Shown in pieces: positions 42,873 to 51,460 of a stretch of 64,000 nt of DNA. The first letter of the stretch is position 1. Each line of letters begins with the position of its first letter. The DNA comes from CTSoil-075 sp042610375. GTDB taxonomy: Bacteria; Bacillota; Negativicutes; DSM-13327. Location: assembly GCF_042610375.1 (NCBI RefSeq), contig NZ_JBGJZL010000006.1, positions 186,001-250,000 of the forward strand, written 5' to 3'. Position numbers and translations under genes: made by a program. Under the pieces are notes generated by a model, which saw nothing but the letters and a program-made list of their open reading frames with translations, was not told where the DNA came from and searched no databases.

Positions 42873-44081
42873 ATGATTTTATTAGAAGATGCCCTTAACC
42901 TTTTATTAGACCACATCCCCTCTTGTAATACCCTGAGATTACCACTAGAAAAATGTGTTGGACGTGTTCTAGCCGAAGATATCACTTCGACTATGGATTT
43001 TCCGCCCTTTAATCGTTCTCCCTTAGACGGCTATGCCGTACAAATTGCAGATATTATCCATTCATCCCCAGAACATCCTACTCGTTTAACACAAATTGAA
43101 GCAGTCCCTGCAGGATCAGTTCCTTGTAAAATTGTTAGCTCAGGACAAGCAACACGCATTATGACAGGCGCAAAAATCCCAGAAGGTGCTGATGCTGTCG
43201 TTCGCCTAGAAGATACTTCCTTTGTCAATGGACAAATCGAAATCTTAACTGCAGACAAAGCAGCCACAAATATTTGTTCTCAAGGTGAAGAAATTTCGAT
43301 CAATGAAAAAGTCTTAACCAAAGGCACCCTCCTCGAAGAAGGCGCACTCGGACTATTAGCTATGTTAGGTTGCCATAACCCACTAGTTTTTGACAAACCT
43401 AAAGTGGGTATCCTTGCTACAGGCAGCGAGCTTTTATCACCATCTGATGCTATGGAGCCTGGAAAAATTCGTGATTCCAATAGTTATATGCTGCTCGCAC
43501 AAGTTCTCAAAGCTGGAGGAGATCCTATTTTGCTTGGTCACGTAAAAGATGATCTTTCTTCAATTATCAACAAGCTTTCCGCGCAACCTGACTTACCTGT
43601 CTATATTACAACAGGTGGCGCTTCCGTTGGCGATTATGATTTTATGGAAAGACTATTTCATGAATTAAAAATACCTATTCTTTTTAAAGGAGTGGCGATC
43701 AAGCCTGGCATGCCTGTTTTAGCCGGCGTTTGGAATCATTCCCTGCTTATTGCTTTATCTGGTAATCCCGCAGCCAGTAGCGTTTCTTTTGAAGTCTTAG
43801 CAAGTCCTGTCATTCGTAAAATTTCTGGATTAAGCCAATGGAAGTATAAAAAATCGACGGTAAAATTATGTGGTGTATTTAAAAAATCTTCACCAACACG
43901 ACGTTTTATTTGGGCACATTGGTTTATTAAGGAAGGTACAGTGTTTGCAGAACCACTCTCTTATCAAGGGAATGGAATGTTAAAATCCGCTTTAAAATCC
44001 AATGCATTACTTGAAATTCCAGCTCACAATCTACCAATTGAAGATGGGGCAGAGTTAGAAGCTATACTTTTGCATCTTTAA
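42873..44081 (+). CDS. moeA: Molybdopterin molybdenumtransferase MoeA
   Basis: 402-residue enzyme inserting molybdate into adenylated molybdopterin. Signature FNRSPLDGYAV at the N-terminus, GDEL-type loop as ATGSELLSPSD, GGASVGDYDF and the ALSGNPAAS block are present. AGGTG six bases before ATG 42873 decides the start; a GTG nine bases earlier (42864) overlaps that site. Together with the next gene it supplies the molybdenum cofactor needed by the adjacent formate dehydrogenase. MoaA-E and Mob genes are not in the window. Confidence 0.94.
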   Translation: MILLEDALNLLLDHIPSCNTLRLPLEKCVGRVLAEDITSTMDFPPFNRSPLDGYAVQIADIIHSSPEHPTRLTQIEAVPAGSVPCKIVSSGQATRIMTGAKIPEGADAVVRLEDTSFVNGQIEILTADKAATNICSQGEEISINEKVLTKGTLLEEGALGLLAMLGCHNPLVFDKPKVGILATGSELLSPSDAMEPGKIRDSNSYMLLAQVLKAGGDPILLGHVKDDLSSIINKLSAQPDLPVYITTGGASVGDYDFMERLFHELKIPILFKGVAIKPGMPVLAGVWNHSLLIALSGNPAASSVSFEVLASPVIRKISGLSQWKYKKSTVKLCGVFKKSSPTRRFIWAHWFIKEGTVFAEPLSYQGNGMLKSALKSNALLEIPAHNLPIEDGAELEAILLHL

Positions 44082-44124
44082 ATAACAAAGTTAATCGATT
44101 CATGATTTTTAAAGGAGCGTTGAA

Positions 44125-45144
44125 ATGAAAACAGTACATGTAACCAATGCTGTCGGTTTAGTCCTTGGTCAAGATCTAACACGAGTCGTACCAGGAGAGT
44201 TTAAAGGTGTTGCCTTTCATAAAGGTCACATTATTCAACCAGAAGATATTCCTGTGCTATTGAGTATGGGTAAAGATCATATCTATATTATCGAAATTGG
44301 TCCTGAAGATGTTCATGAAAATACTGCAGCACACCAACTTTCCTTACTAACGGCGGGTGAAAATATAATACAAGACGATGCCAGCGAAGGTAAAGTCAAC
44401 ATGCGAGCCAATACTTTTGGATTGCTTGATATCCATGTAGATAAATTATTACAAATCAACGAGATGGTTGGAGTGGCTTTATCGACCTTGCATTCTGGTA
44501 CACTCGTCCAAAAAAATGAATTAGTAGCTACTGCCAAAATCATTCCATTAACACTGCCTCAGAGTACATTAAATCAGATTGAACAACTCTGCACTGCTGA
44601 AAAAATCATTAAGATTCGACCTCTGCCTGAAAAAAAGGCAGGCCTCGTCGTTACTGGGAATGAAGTCTTTTATGGTCGTATAAAAGATAAGTTTGAAGAA
44701 GTCATTAAGAAAAAGCTCTCTGCTTTTGGCAGCCACCTCACAAAAACTATTTTTGTGCCCGATGATGCCAATAAAATTTCCGCTGCGATTCAAGAACTTA
44801 GCGCTGAAAATGATGTGGTATTTGTCACAGGCGGGATGTCCGTAGATCCTGATGATGTAACTCCACTGGCCGTGCGTCAAACTGGCGCAAATGTGATTGT
44901 CTATGGAACACCCGTTATGCCAGGTGCTATGTTTTTATTGGCCTATTTGGAAGGTACCCCTATTTTAGGTATCCCTGCTTGTGGTATGTTTAGTAAAATT
45001 ACAGTGCTAGATGTTTTATTACCGAAAGTCCTGATCGGAGATGAAATTACCTCTCGCTTTATTGCTTCTCTCGGACATGGAGGATTATGTCGTACTTGTC
45101 CTGAAGGGTGTCGCTATCCTAATTGTTCCTTTTGTAAAATGTAA
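44125..45144 (+). CDS. MoeA/MoaB-like molybdopterin-binding protein with Cys-rich tail
   Basis: 339-residue protein. The central part (~165-300) is the MoCF-binding fold of MogA/MoaB/MoeA (LVVTGNEVFYGR, VFVTGGMSVDPDDVTP, YGTPVMPGAMFLLAYLEGTPILGIPACG), while the MoeA N-terminal substrate domain is replaced by a shorter beta domain. The C-terminus carries five cysteines in GLCRTCPEGCRYPNCSFCKM, possibly for metal or Fe-S binding. Such proteins are regularly found beside formate dehydrogenases; its biochemical step is not established. It follows moeA by 43 bp. Confidence 0.87.
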   Translation: MKTVHVTNAVGLVLGQDLTRVVPGEFKGVAFHKGHIIQPEDIPVLLSMGKDHIYIIEIGPEDVHENTAAHQLSLLTAGENIIQDDASEGKVNMRANTFGLLDIHVDKLLQINEMVGVALSTLHSGTLVQKNELVATAKIIPLTLPQSTLNQIEQLCTAEKIIKIRPLPEKKAGLVVTGNEVFYGRIKDKFEEVIKKKLSAFGSHLTKTIFVPDDANKISAAIQELSAENDVVFVTGGMSVDPDDVTPLAVRQTGANVIVYGTPVMPGAMFLLAYLEGTPILGIPACGMFSKITVLDVLLPKVLIGDEITSRFIASLGHGGLCRTCPEGCRYPNCSFCKM

Positions 45145-45156
45145 AAATATAGAAAT

Positions 45157-45191
45157 AATATGAGTCGAAAGACAGTCTTTCGACTCATATT
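45157..45191 (+). terminator. Hairpin after the molybdopterin genes
   Basis: 16-bp perfect stem AATATGAGTCGAAAGA / TCTTTCGACTCATATT, 3-nt loop, no proper T-run; probable end of the moeA unit. Confidence 0.6.
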
Positions 45192-45334
45192 AACCAATCA
45201 AGTGGGTAAAATATTATTAATTTAGAATCTTAGTTAATTTATTTAATTAAGATTCAGAAAAAACAAGGAATTTCCAACATGAAAATAGAAGTATCTAATC
45301 TATGTGCTAAAAAAATTATAATGGAGGAATAACG

Positions 45335-46741
45335 ATGAAACCTTTTATGGATGAAAATTTTTTATTAACCAACAAAACTGCAGAAAAACTTTACCATGAT
45401 TACGCAAAAGACATGCCTATCTTTGATTACCATTGTCATCTAAGCCCTAAAGAGATTAAAGACAATAAACGTTATCGTAATATCACAGAAATATGGCTTG
45501 GTGGCGATCATTATAAATGGCGTGCAATGCGAAGCAATGGCGTTGATGAAAAATTTATTACAGGTGATGCACCTGATAAAGATAAATTCATGAAATGGGC
45601 TGAAACAATGCCAAATTGCATTGGTAATCCTTTGTATCATTGGACACATCTCGAATTGAAAAGATTCTTTGGTATCAATGAAATCCTTTCACCAAAAACT
45701 GCTGAAACTATCTGGAACAAATGTAATGAAATGCTGGCAACAGATGAGTTTACGGCGCGCGGACTGATCAAAAGTTCCAATGTAAAAGTAATCTGTACAA
45801 CTGATGATCCTGCAGATTCCCTTGAAGATCATATTGAATTAGCTAAAGATAGTACCTTTGATGTGAAAGTACTCCCCGCCTTTAGACCTGATAAGAGCTT
45901 TAATATCGATAAAGATGGTTTCGTAGAATGGATCGAAAAACTTAGCAAAGTTGTTGGTCAAGATGTCCAAACTTTTGCTCATCTTAAAGATGCTTTGAAA
46001 CAACGATTAGAATTTTTCCACGAAGTTGGTTGCAGAGTTTCTGATCATGCCTTAGATCCAATTGTATTTGAAGAAGGTAGTGACGAGGAAATTACTGTGA
46101 TTCTTCAAAAAGCATTAAAAGGACAACAACTTACTGAATCTGAAGTAAAAAAATATAAAACACAAGTTATGGTTTTTCTTGGAAAAGAGTATTCACGTTT
46201 AAATTGGACCATGCAGATTCATATTGGTACAATTAGAAACAATAGCAAACGAATGATGAGACTGCTTGGACCTGATACCGGTTTTGATGCAATTGCAGAT
46301 TATACCTTTGCTGAAGCCCTTTCAAAATTCCTTGATAAATTAGATGATACAGACGAATTACCAAGGACAATCTTATATTGTTTGAATCCTCGCGATAATG
46401 ATGTGTTGGGTACGATCATTGGTTGCTTCCAAGGCGGAGGAATTCCAGGCAAAATTCAGGTTGGTTCCGGCTGGTGGTTTAATGATCAAAAAGATGGCAT
46501 GACAAAACAACTCATATCCTTATCAAATCTTGGACTTTTAAGTCGCTTCGTAGGTATGTTGACTGATTCAAGAAGTTTTCTTTCCTATACAAGACATGAA
46601 TATTTCCGCCGAATTCTATGTAACATTATCGGTGAATGGGTAGAAGCAGGCGAAGCACCAAATGATTTTGAACTTCTTGGTACAATGGTACAAAATATTT
46701 CTTTCGATAATGCCAAAGAATATTTTGGTATTGAATTTTAA
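45335..46741 (+). CDS. uxaC: Glucuronate (uronate) isomerase
   Basis: 468-residue enzyme of the amidohydrolase-like fold interconverting D-glucuronate/D-fructuronate and D-galacturonate/D-tagaturonate. Characteristic blocks: PIFDYHCHLSPKEI (metal His pair), LGGDHYKWRAMRSNG, CTTDDPADSLE, and C-terminal MLTDSRSFLSYTRHEYFRRILC. Full length. GGAGG precedes the ATG. No other hexuronate genes lie nearby, unless the MFS-larA operon serves the same class of sugar acids. Confidence 0.96.
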   Translation: MKPFMDENFLLTNKTAEKLYHDYAKDMPIFDYHCHLSPKEIKDNKRYRNITEIWLGGDHYKWRAMRSNGVDEKFITGDAPDKDKFMKWAETMPNCIGNPLYHWTHLELKRFFGINEILSPKTAETIWNKCNEMLATDEFTARGLIKSSNVKVICTTDDPADSLEDHIELAKDSTFDVKVLPAFRPDKSFNIDKDGFVEWIEKLSKVVGQDVQTFAHLKDALKQRLEFFHEVGCRVSDHALDPIVFEEGSDEEITVILQKALKGQQLTESEVKKYKTQVMVFLGKEYSRLNWTMQIHIGTIRNNSKRMMRLLGPDTGFDAIADYTFAEALSKFLDKLDDTDELPRTILYCLNPRDNDVLGTIIGCFQGGGIPGKIQVGSGWWFNDQKDGMTKQLISLSNLGLLSRFVGMLTDSRSFLSYTRHEYFRRILCNIIGEWVEAGEAPNDFELLGTMVQNISFDNAKEYFGIEF

Positions 46742-46753
46742 TCAATGATATAA

Positions 46754-46797
46754 AAAATGGAGTGTATTGAAACTAACGTTTCAGTACACTCCATTTT
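46754..46797 (+). terminator. Terminator of uxaC
   Basis: AAAATGGAGTGTA / TACACTCCATTTT with inner stem TGAAAC/GTTTCA and a 4-nt loop, T-run; also functional in reverse for the sigma operon. Confidence 0.88.
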
Positions 46798-46869
46798 AAT
46801 TTTTTACTTTAAGATTGGAAACCTTCTGCAGATTCATCTGGTGATAGATTGTTTATTGTTCTATTATGA

Positions 46870-47271
46870 TCATCGAAGATGAAATAACATACCACTCAAA
46901 AAAGGTATTAACCATATGATCCAGACCATAAAACTATAACGATGGAACTTTTTTATCCACCCTCTTTTCTTAGTAAAGAGAATAATCGTTGCCCAACATA
47001 CATGTAGCAACATTAACACAAGAGCAATAAAACCAGTTAAGCTATGAAAATCTTTATAAATCGGCAAAAGATCAAATATATTTTGTATCCCACCACCGAT
47101 ATGATTGTTATTTAGGGATCTCATGGCTGATGTCCCGAGCATATCACAAAATACGCCAAACCAGAATAAAAACAAATGTCCTTTCTTTAATTGACCTTGT
47201 ATTTTTTCACTCCAAACTCCCACTGTATATAATACAAAGGCCAAATTTATAAATATAATTCCTTGTGACAT
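46870..47271 (-). CDS. HsmA family membrane protein
   Basis: 133 residues, four transmembrane helices; pattern LVYTVGVWSEK-like start (FVLYTVGVWSEKIQG), FWFGVFCDMLGTSAM, HSLTGFIALVLMLLHVCWA and HRYSFMVWIIWLIPFLSGM match the small HsmA-type family. Several conserved histidines (HIGGG, HSLTG, LLHVCW, KFHRYS) could coordinate a heme or metal, as in cytochrome b-like four-helix proteins (inference). Last gene of the sigma-factor operon. Confidence 0.75.
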   Translation of the reverse strand: MSQGIIFINLAFVLYTVGVWSEKIQGQLKKGHLFLFWFGVFCDMLGTSAMRSLNNNHIGGGIQNIFDLLPIYKDFHSLTGFIALVLMLLHVCWATIILFTKKRGWIKKFHRYSFMVWIIWLIPFLSGMLFHLR

Positions 47272-47304
47272 TTCACCATCCCCTATTCTTTCGAAATGAA
47301 AGAT

Positions 47305-47341
47305 GTGTATGTCCTACAGCCAGTGACTGTAAGACATACAC
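47305..47341 (-). other. Intercistronic hairpin
   Basis: GTGTATGTC-c-TACAG / CTGTA-a-GACATACAC: 14 pairs with one mismatch. On the minus strand there is no clean T-run, so it may be an mRNA processing or stabilising element between the small PAS-like gene and HsmA. Confidence 0.55.
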
Positions 47342-47364
47342 GAATGACTAAAACCGTAAGAAAA

Positions 47365-47700
47365 TTAACAGGGTTTATCGTAATCTACCATAACTCCCAC
47401 ACCAAAATGAACATAAACATCTGGATAATCAGTCAGAGGCATCCAATAGCCAATAACCTGTTTCCCCCCTGCTTCACTTTTCGAGTATATTGTTTTTTTC
47501 AGTGCAATAGCTTGGTTAGCCAGACAGCCTTTATGCCTTTCTGGTCCACCTAATTCTGAGCATTTAACTCCTATAACTCCTCCAGCATTACGGCAAACAT
47601 CATTGATAGCCAATATTTCTCGACTTTTGTGTATGAGCATGACTGGCTCCGGAAAATTCCCCCACATCATATGAAAGGCCTCGATTACTTTTTCATTCAT
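47365..47700 (-). CDS. Small PAS-like protein with conserved cysteines
   Basis: 111 residues, one PAS-like fold: FPEPVMLIHKSREILAINDVCR then a loop GVKCSELGGPERHKGCLANQAI and a C-terminal strand pair KQVIGYWMPLTDYPDVYVHF. Four Cys, including HKGC and the final residue, suggest a redox or heme-binding sensor rather than an enzyme. No output domain. It lies in the ECF sigma operon, so a sensing role is possible. No definite family was recognised. Confidence 0.65.
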   Translation of the reverse strand: MNEKVIEAFHMMWGNFPEPVMLIHKSREILAINDVCRNAGGVIGVKCSELGGPERHKGCLANQAIALKKTIYSKSEAGGKQVIGYWMPLTDYPDVYVHFGVGVMVDYDKPC

Positions 47701-47747
47701 TATTTTTACCTCCTATTATTTTCAATCATTTCTTTTTAGTGATTTTT

Positions 47748-48041
47748 TTAAACAAATTCCTGGTCATCCTTCTTTTTTGGCATATGGTATTTGTCCAAAG
47801 CATGTCCGTGATGACCATATCCACGCGTTCCCAGTAGCAATCGACTCAAAACAACAAGGCCAGCCCCCTGCCAAAAGGTAATTTCTTTTAATCCAAAAAT
47901 ATCAGGCATTAAGAAATTCCATAACAGCATGACAAAATAACCAAAAATTAAGCCAAAAGCCACTGCCATACCTATACCTGCGAAAACGTGAATGACAATC
48001 AGTTTTCCCTTTGATTTACACGGATTATAATCAGCACTCAT
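47748..48041 (-). CDS. Small two-helix membrane protein next to an ECF sigma factor
   Basis: 97 residues with two predicted membrane helices (LIVIHVFAGIGMAVAFGLIFGYFVMLLW and ITFWQGAGLVVLSRLLLG) and a His-rich tail RGYGHHGHALDKYH. Proteins of the pattern FGYxVMLLWNxLMPxIFGLxxITFWQ are frequent immediate neighbours of ECF sigma factor genes in several phyla. It may be a membrane anchor or anti-sigma-like partner; this is inference, no zinc-binding anti-sigma motif is visible. Starts 13 bp behind the sigma gene. Confidence 0.72.
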   Translation of the reverse strand: MSADYNPCKSKGKLIVIHVFAGIGMAVAFGLIFGYFVMLLWNFLMPDIFGLKEITFWQGAGLVVLSRLLLGTRGYGHHGHALDKYHMPKKKDDQEFV

Positions 48042-48054
48042 GCGTAAACCCTCC

Positions 48055-48588
48055 TCATACTAGATCTTTGAGTATTTTCTTTAATACCTTTCCCGCCCTA
48101 CTCTTGCGCGACAATAATGTGCCGATAGGTTCTCCCCATTTCTCAGATAGTTCTTTAAATGTATATCCTTCAATTTCTGTAGCAATCCATACTGCCCGTT
48201 GCTTTGGTTCAAGCTTCATAACTGCTGCATAAAGTTGATCGCGCAATTCTGTTTGTTGCAAATTCATTTCAATGTCTGCATGAGTATCAATAAGAGTTTC
48301 TAGAATCGTTATACCAGAGGCTTCATCCATCTTATCTAATGATATTTGCTTCGAGGACTGCCGAAGATAATCTGTCATTCTATTTTTTATAGAGCGATAC
48401 ATATAAGCAAGAACATTTTCTATATGATATTGAAGATCTACTTTGTTATATACATTAAATATCACATCAGCGACTATGTCTTCAGCATCCATCTCTGAGA
48501 TATCTGTTATCTTACGTCGTACATATTGTAAAAATCGATTCCGTTCATTCGTAATGATTTCGACTATATCTTTTTGTTGATTATACAT
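48055..48588 (-). CDS. ECF-type RNA polymerase sigma factor
   Basis: 177 residues: region 2 (AEDIVADVIFNVYNKVD ... VLAYMYRSIKNRMTDYLRQ) and region 4 (LEPKQRAVWIATEIEGYTFKELSEKWGEPIGTLLSRKSRAGKVL) are complete, region 3 absent, so an extracytoplasmic-function sigma factor. Start uncertain: ATG at 48612 lacks a ribosome site; ATG at 48588 has AAGGGG 12 bases ahead. It heads a four-gene operon of small membrane and PAS-like proteins; no classical anti-sigma factor gene is adjacent. Confidence 0.9.
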   Translation of the reverse strand: MYNQQKDIVEIITNERNRFLQYVRRKITDISEMDAEDIVADVIFNVYNKVDLQYHIENVLAYMYRSIKNRMTDYLRQSSKQISLDKMDEASGITILETLIDTHADIEMNLQQTELRDQLYAAVMKLEPKQRAVWIATEIEGYTFKELSEKWGEPIGTLLSRKSRAGKVLKKILKDLV

Positions 48589-48734
48589 AACATTTGAATT
48601 CCCCTTACACATATAGCCAAAGTATTTCGAACACAGTTTTATTACTTACTTTTTATCTTACTATTAATGACGAGTTTATGCCTAGTTTATTGCATAAAAT
48701 ATTTATTTTTACTGAAATATCTTATAAAAAATAT

Positions 48735-48771
48735 AGAGTCAGGGGAGGTTTCTCTGCCATCCCCTGACTCT
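48735..48771 (-). terminator. Terminator of korAB
   Basis: AGAGTCAGGGG / CCCCTGACTCT; minus-strand sequence after it is ATATTTTTTAT. Confidence 0.82.
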
Positions 48772-49634
48772 TAGATAAATTCAGATATCAGTTTTTCCAA
48801 AATTTCTTTATCAGGTGTTCTATTTAATTGGGCTAATGGTTGTTTGTTAACATCAATAGTGGTTTGATAGGATCGTTTTTCTTTATTTCGATAAATTAAT
48901 CCTGTGATTAAACCATCATGAGCCATGCTGACTTCCATGGCCTGTGAGCGATTCATTGAATCATAATTATGAATATCTTGAAGAGAAGTCAGATGGTTTT
49001 TATACCATTCATAGGTATTAACTTTATTAAAAGTAACACACGGGCTAAATACATTAATAAAAGAAAAACCTTTATGCCTAATACCTTGTTCAACTAATGA
49101 TGTTAATTCTTTGATATTTTGGGAAAATCCTTGAGCAACAAAACTTGCTCCACTCGCTAGCGCCAACTCTATAGCAGAAATAGGTGATTCTGTTGCTCCA
49201 TTTGGTGTGGTCTTTGTTTGAAAACCTAGATCACTTCGTGGAGAAGTTTGCCCTTTTGTTAAGCCATAAACATGGTTATCAAGTACAATATAGGTAATAT
49301 CCATATTACGTTTCATAGCATGAATCGTATGCCCCAGACCAATGGCAAAACCATCCCCATCCCCACCACAGGCAACAACAGTTAAATCACGATTTCCCAT
49401 TTTTACTCCCTGGGCAATAGGCAGTGCTCGGCCATGAATTCCATGGACGCCATAAGCATACATATAGCCAGAAAGTCGACCAGAACATCCTATTCCTGAT
49501 ATGACGGCTAATTGATGAGGTTCGATGTTAGCATGAGCAGCAGCTTGTTGTAAGGCATTTTGCAGGGCATAATGGCCGCAACCTGGACACCAATTTGGTT
49601 TTATTTGATTACGAAAATCGGCAGAAGTACTCAT
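48771..49634 (-). CDS. korB: 2-oxoacid:ferredoxin oxidoreductase beta subunit
   Basis: 287-residue thiamine-diphosphate subunit. CPGCGHYALQNAL at the N-terminus, ISGIGCSGRLSGY, GGDGDGFAIGLGH for Mg-TPP and DNHVYGLTKGQTSP are the hallmark motifs of KorB/PorB. It works with the alpha subunit immediately upstream (stop and start codons adjacent) to oxidise a 2-oxoacid to acyl-CoA, reducing ferredoxin. 2-oxoglutarate or a broad substrate range is more usual for the two-subunit type than pyruvate. Confidence 0.94.
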   Translation of the reverse strand: MSTSADFRNQIKPNWCPGCGHYALQNALQQAAAHANIEPHQLAVISGIGCSGRLSGYMYAYGVHGIHGRALPIAQGVKMGNRDLTVVACGGDGDGFAIGLGHTIHAMKRNMDITYIVLDNHVYGLTKGQTSPRSDLGFQTKTTPNGATESPISAIELALASGASFVAQGFSQNIKELTSLVEQGIRHKGFSFINVFSPCVTFNKVNTYEWYKNHLTSLQDIHNYDSMNRSQAMEVSMAHDGLITGLIYRNKEKRSYQTTIDVNKQPLAQLNRTPDKEILEKLISEFI

Positions 49635-51389
49635 TTATAAAACCTCCTTACATTTTTCATATAGTGAGGTTAGGTTAAAAATACCACCATCATATTTTAA
49701 TAGATTGATCATTTTTCCATCATCGACTCTATTCATTCTGATGAGGGCAGCCAGCTGACCAATAGCATTGTGTTCAACAACAAGGACCTTACGCGCTGAA
49801 GTATATAAGGGATTTAACTGCTCTATAGGGAATGGATGTAACAAACGAATATGAGCATGATTGACTTTCCAATTTTCTGCCGTCAACTTAGTCATCGTTT
49901 CTTCAATGGCACCACGACTTCCTGTCATTCCAATAATCAAAAGATCTGCTTCTTCATAAGGCGCATTGATATAAATAGGTCTAGGATAATGATCGACTAA
50001 ATGAGTCAATTTACGAATACGTTTATCTGTTTGTCTTATGCGATTTGCAGCAGCCTCAGCTGGTTTCCCCATTTCATCATGTTCAAGTCCTGTAATGAGG
50101 TGAATACCATTAGGCATACCTGGTAATACTCGTGGTGAAATTCCATTTTTAGTGACTTGAAAACGCTTAAAGTATTCTCCTTGAGCCAGTGTCGGTAAAA
50201 TAGACTCTTGCATCAGATTGCCACGGCGGATTTTAATTTTCTCATATTGGAAAAGTTCAACCGTTTGTTTACCTAAAGAAAGTTGTAAATCGGTTAAGAT
50301 AATCACAGGACATTGATATTCTTCTGCAATATTAAAAGCTTCAATGGTATCATAAAAAGCCTCTTCCACTGTACTTGGTGTTAATACAACCTTGGGAGTA
50401 TCACCATGGGTATGATAAATGGCAGCCATTACATCTGACTGTTCATTTTTAGTCGGTAAACCAGTGCTTGGTCCACCACGTTGGGTATTGACTACAACGA
50501 GAGGAATTTCTGCCATTCCAGCCAGTCCAATTGCTTCTGCCATGAGAGATAATCCAGGCCCTGATGTGGCAGTAAACGCTCTTGCTCCGGCATAATTAGC
50601 ACCAATCGCCATAGTACAGGCAGCAATCTCATCTTCTGTTTGTATGACATCTCCGCCTAGTGCAGGTGGCTTTTTTATCATATATTCCATAATTTCTGAA
50701 GCAGGTGTAATGGGATAGGCAGCCATAAAACGTGATCCAGCTGCAATAGCGCCTAAGGCAATGGCTTCATTTCCCATCATAAACATCCGTTTTACTGGCT
50801 GTACTTTGGGTAATACATACTTTTCAATTAAATGAATCCCATTTTCATGAATGAACTGCGCGCCGGCATGAAAAGCACCTAGATTATGGTCAATCACTTC
50901 TTTATTTTTTTTAGCGAAATTTTCTTGTATTACAGAAGTAAATGCCATAAGATCGATTCCCAGTAATGCAGCAGTCGCACCAAGGGCAACAATATTTTTC
51001 ATAATCATCGATCCATAGGATGCAGCGATTTTAGAAAAAGGGACCGGAAAAACTTCCAGTCCTATTATATTTTTTATTGTTGGATTAAACTCTTCATCTG
51101 CCAGAATAATTCCCTGACTCTGTAATTCATGACGATTGATATCGATGGTTTCTTGATCAAAGGCAATGAGTATATCTAGTTCATTGGCAATCGTACCTTT
51201 AGAAGTTAAGGATATCCTAACATTATAATTAGTATGTCCTCCTTTGATTCTAGAAGAAAAATGGCGATAACCATATAAGTAATAACCTAAACGATTTAGG
51301 GCAGTCGATAATATTTCACCACTGCTCTCAATTCCTTCTCCTTGCTGTCCTCCTACCTTCCAGGATACTTCTGACATGTTTTGTTTCAT
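49635..51389 (-). CDS. korA: 2-oxoacid:ferredoxin oxidoreductase alpha subunit (gamma-alpha fusion)
   Basis: 584 residues. Residues 1-~185 are the gamma domain (VGGQQGEGIESSGEIL, HTNYNVRIS), then the alpha (pyrimidine) domain from ~200 (MGNEAIALGAIAAGSRFMAAYPITPASEIMEY, TEDEIAACTMAIGANYAGARAFTATSGPGLSLM) and a C-terminal transketolase-like domain (LLIGMTGSRGAIEE). The fused layout is that of Firmicutes and archaeal KorA. No ferredoxin domain, so a separate ferredoxin takes the electrons. AAGGAG 8 bases ahead of the start. In an anaerobe this feeds reduced ferredoxin, possibly to hydrogenase. Confidence 0.94.
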   Translation of the reverse strand: MKQNMSEVSWKVGGQQGEGIESSGEILSTALNRLGYYLYGYRHFSSRIKGGHTNYNVRISLTSKGTIANELDILIAFDQETIDINRHELQSQGIILADEEFNPTIKNIIGLEVFPVPFSKIAASYGSMIMKNIVALGATAALLGIDLMAFTSVIQENFAKKNKEVIDHNLGAFHAGAQFIHENGIHLIEKYVLPKVQPVKRMFMMGNEAIALGAIAAGSRFMAAYPITPASEIMEYMIKKPPALGGDVIQTEDEIAACTMAIGANYAGARAFTATSGPGLSLMAEAIGLAGMAEIPLVVVNTQRGGPSTGLPTKNEQSDVMAAIYHTHGDTPKVVLTPSTVEEAFYDTIEAFNIAEEYQCPVIILTDLQLSLGKQTVELFQYEKIKIRRGNLMQESILPTLAQGEYFKRFQVTKNGISPRVLPGMPNGIHLITGLEHDEMGKPAEAAANRIRQTDKRIRKLTHLVDHYPRPIYINAPYEEADLLIIGMTGSRGAIEETMTKLTAENWKVNHAHIRLLHPFPIEQLNPLYTSARKVLVVEHNAIGQLAALIRMNRVDDGKMINLLKYDGGIFNLTSLYEKCKEVL

Positions 51390-51460
51390 ATGTCATTCTC
51401 CTTTTTTCAATCAATCGATCAAATTTTATATAATCGACAATCTAATGAAACTATTTTTTA

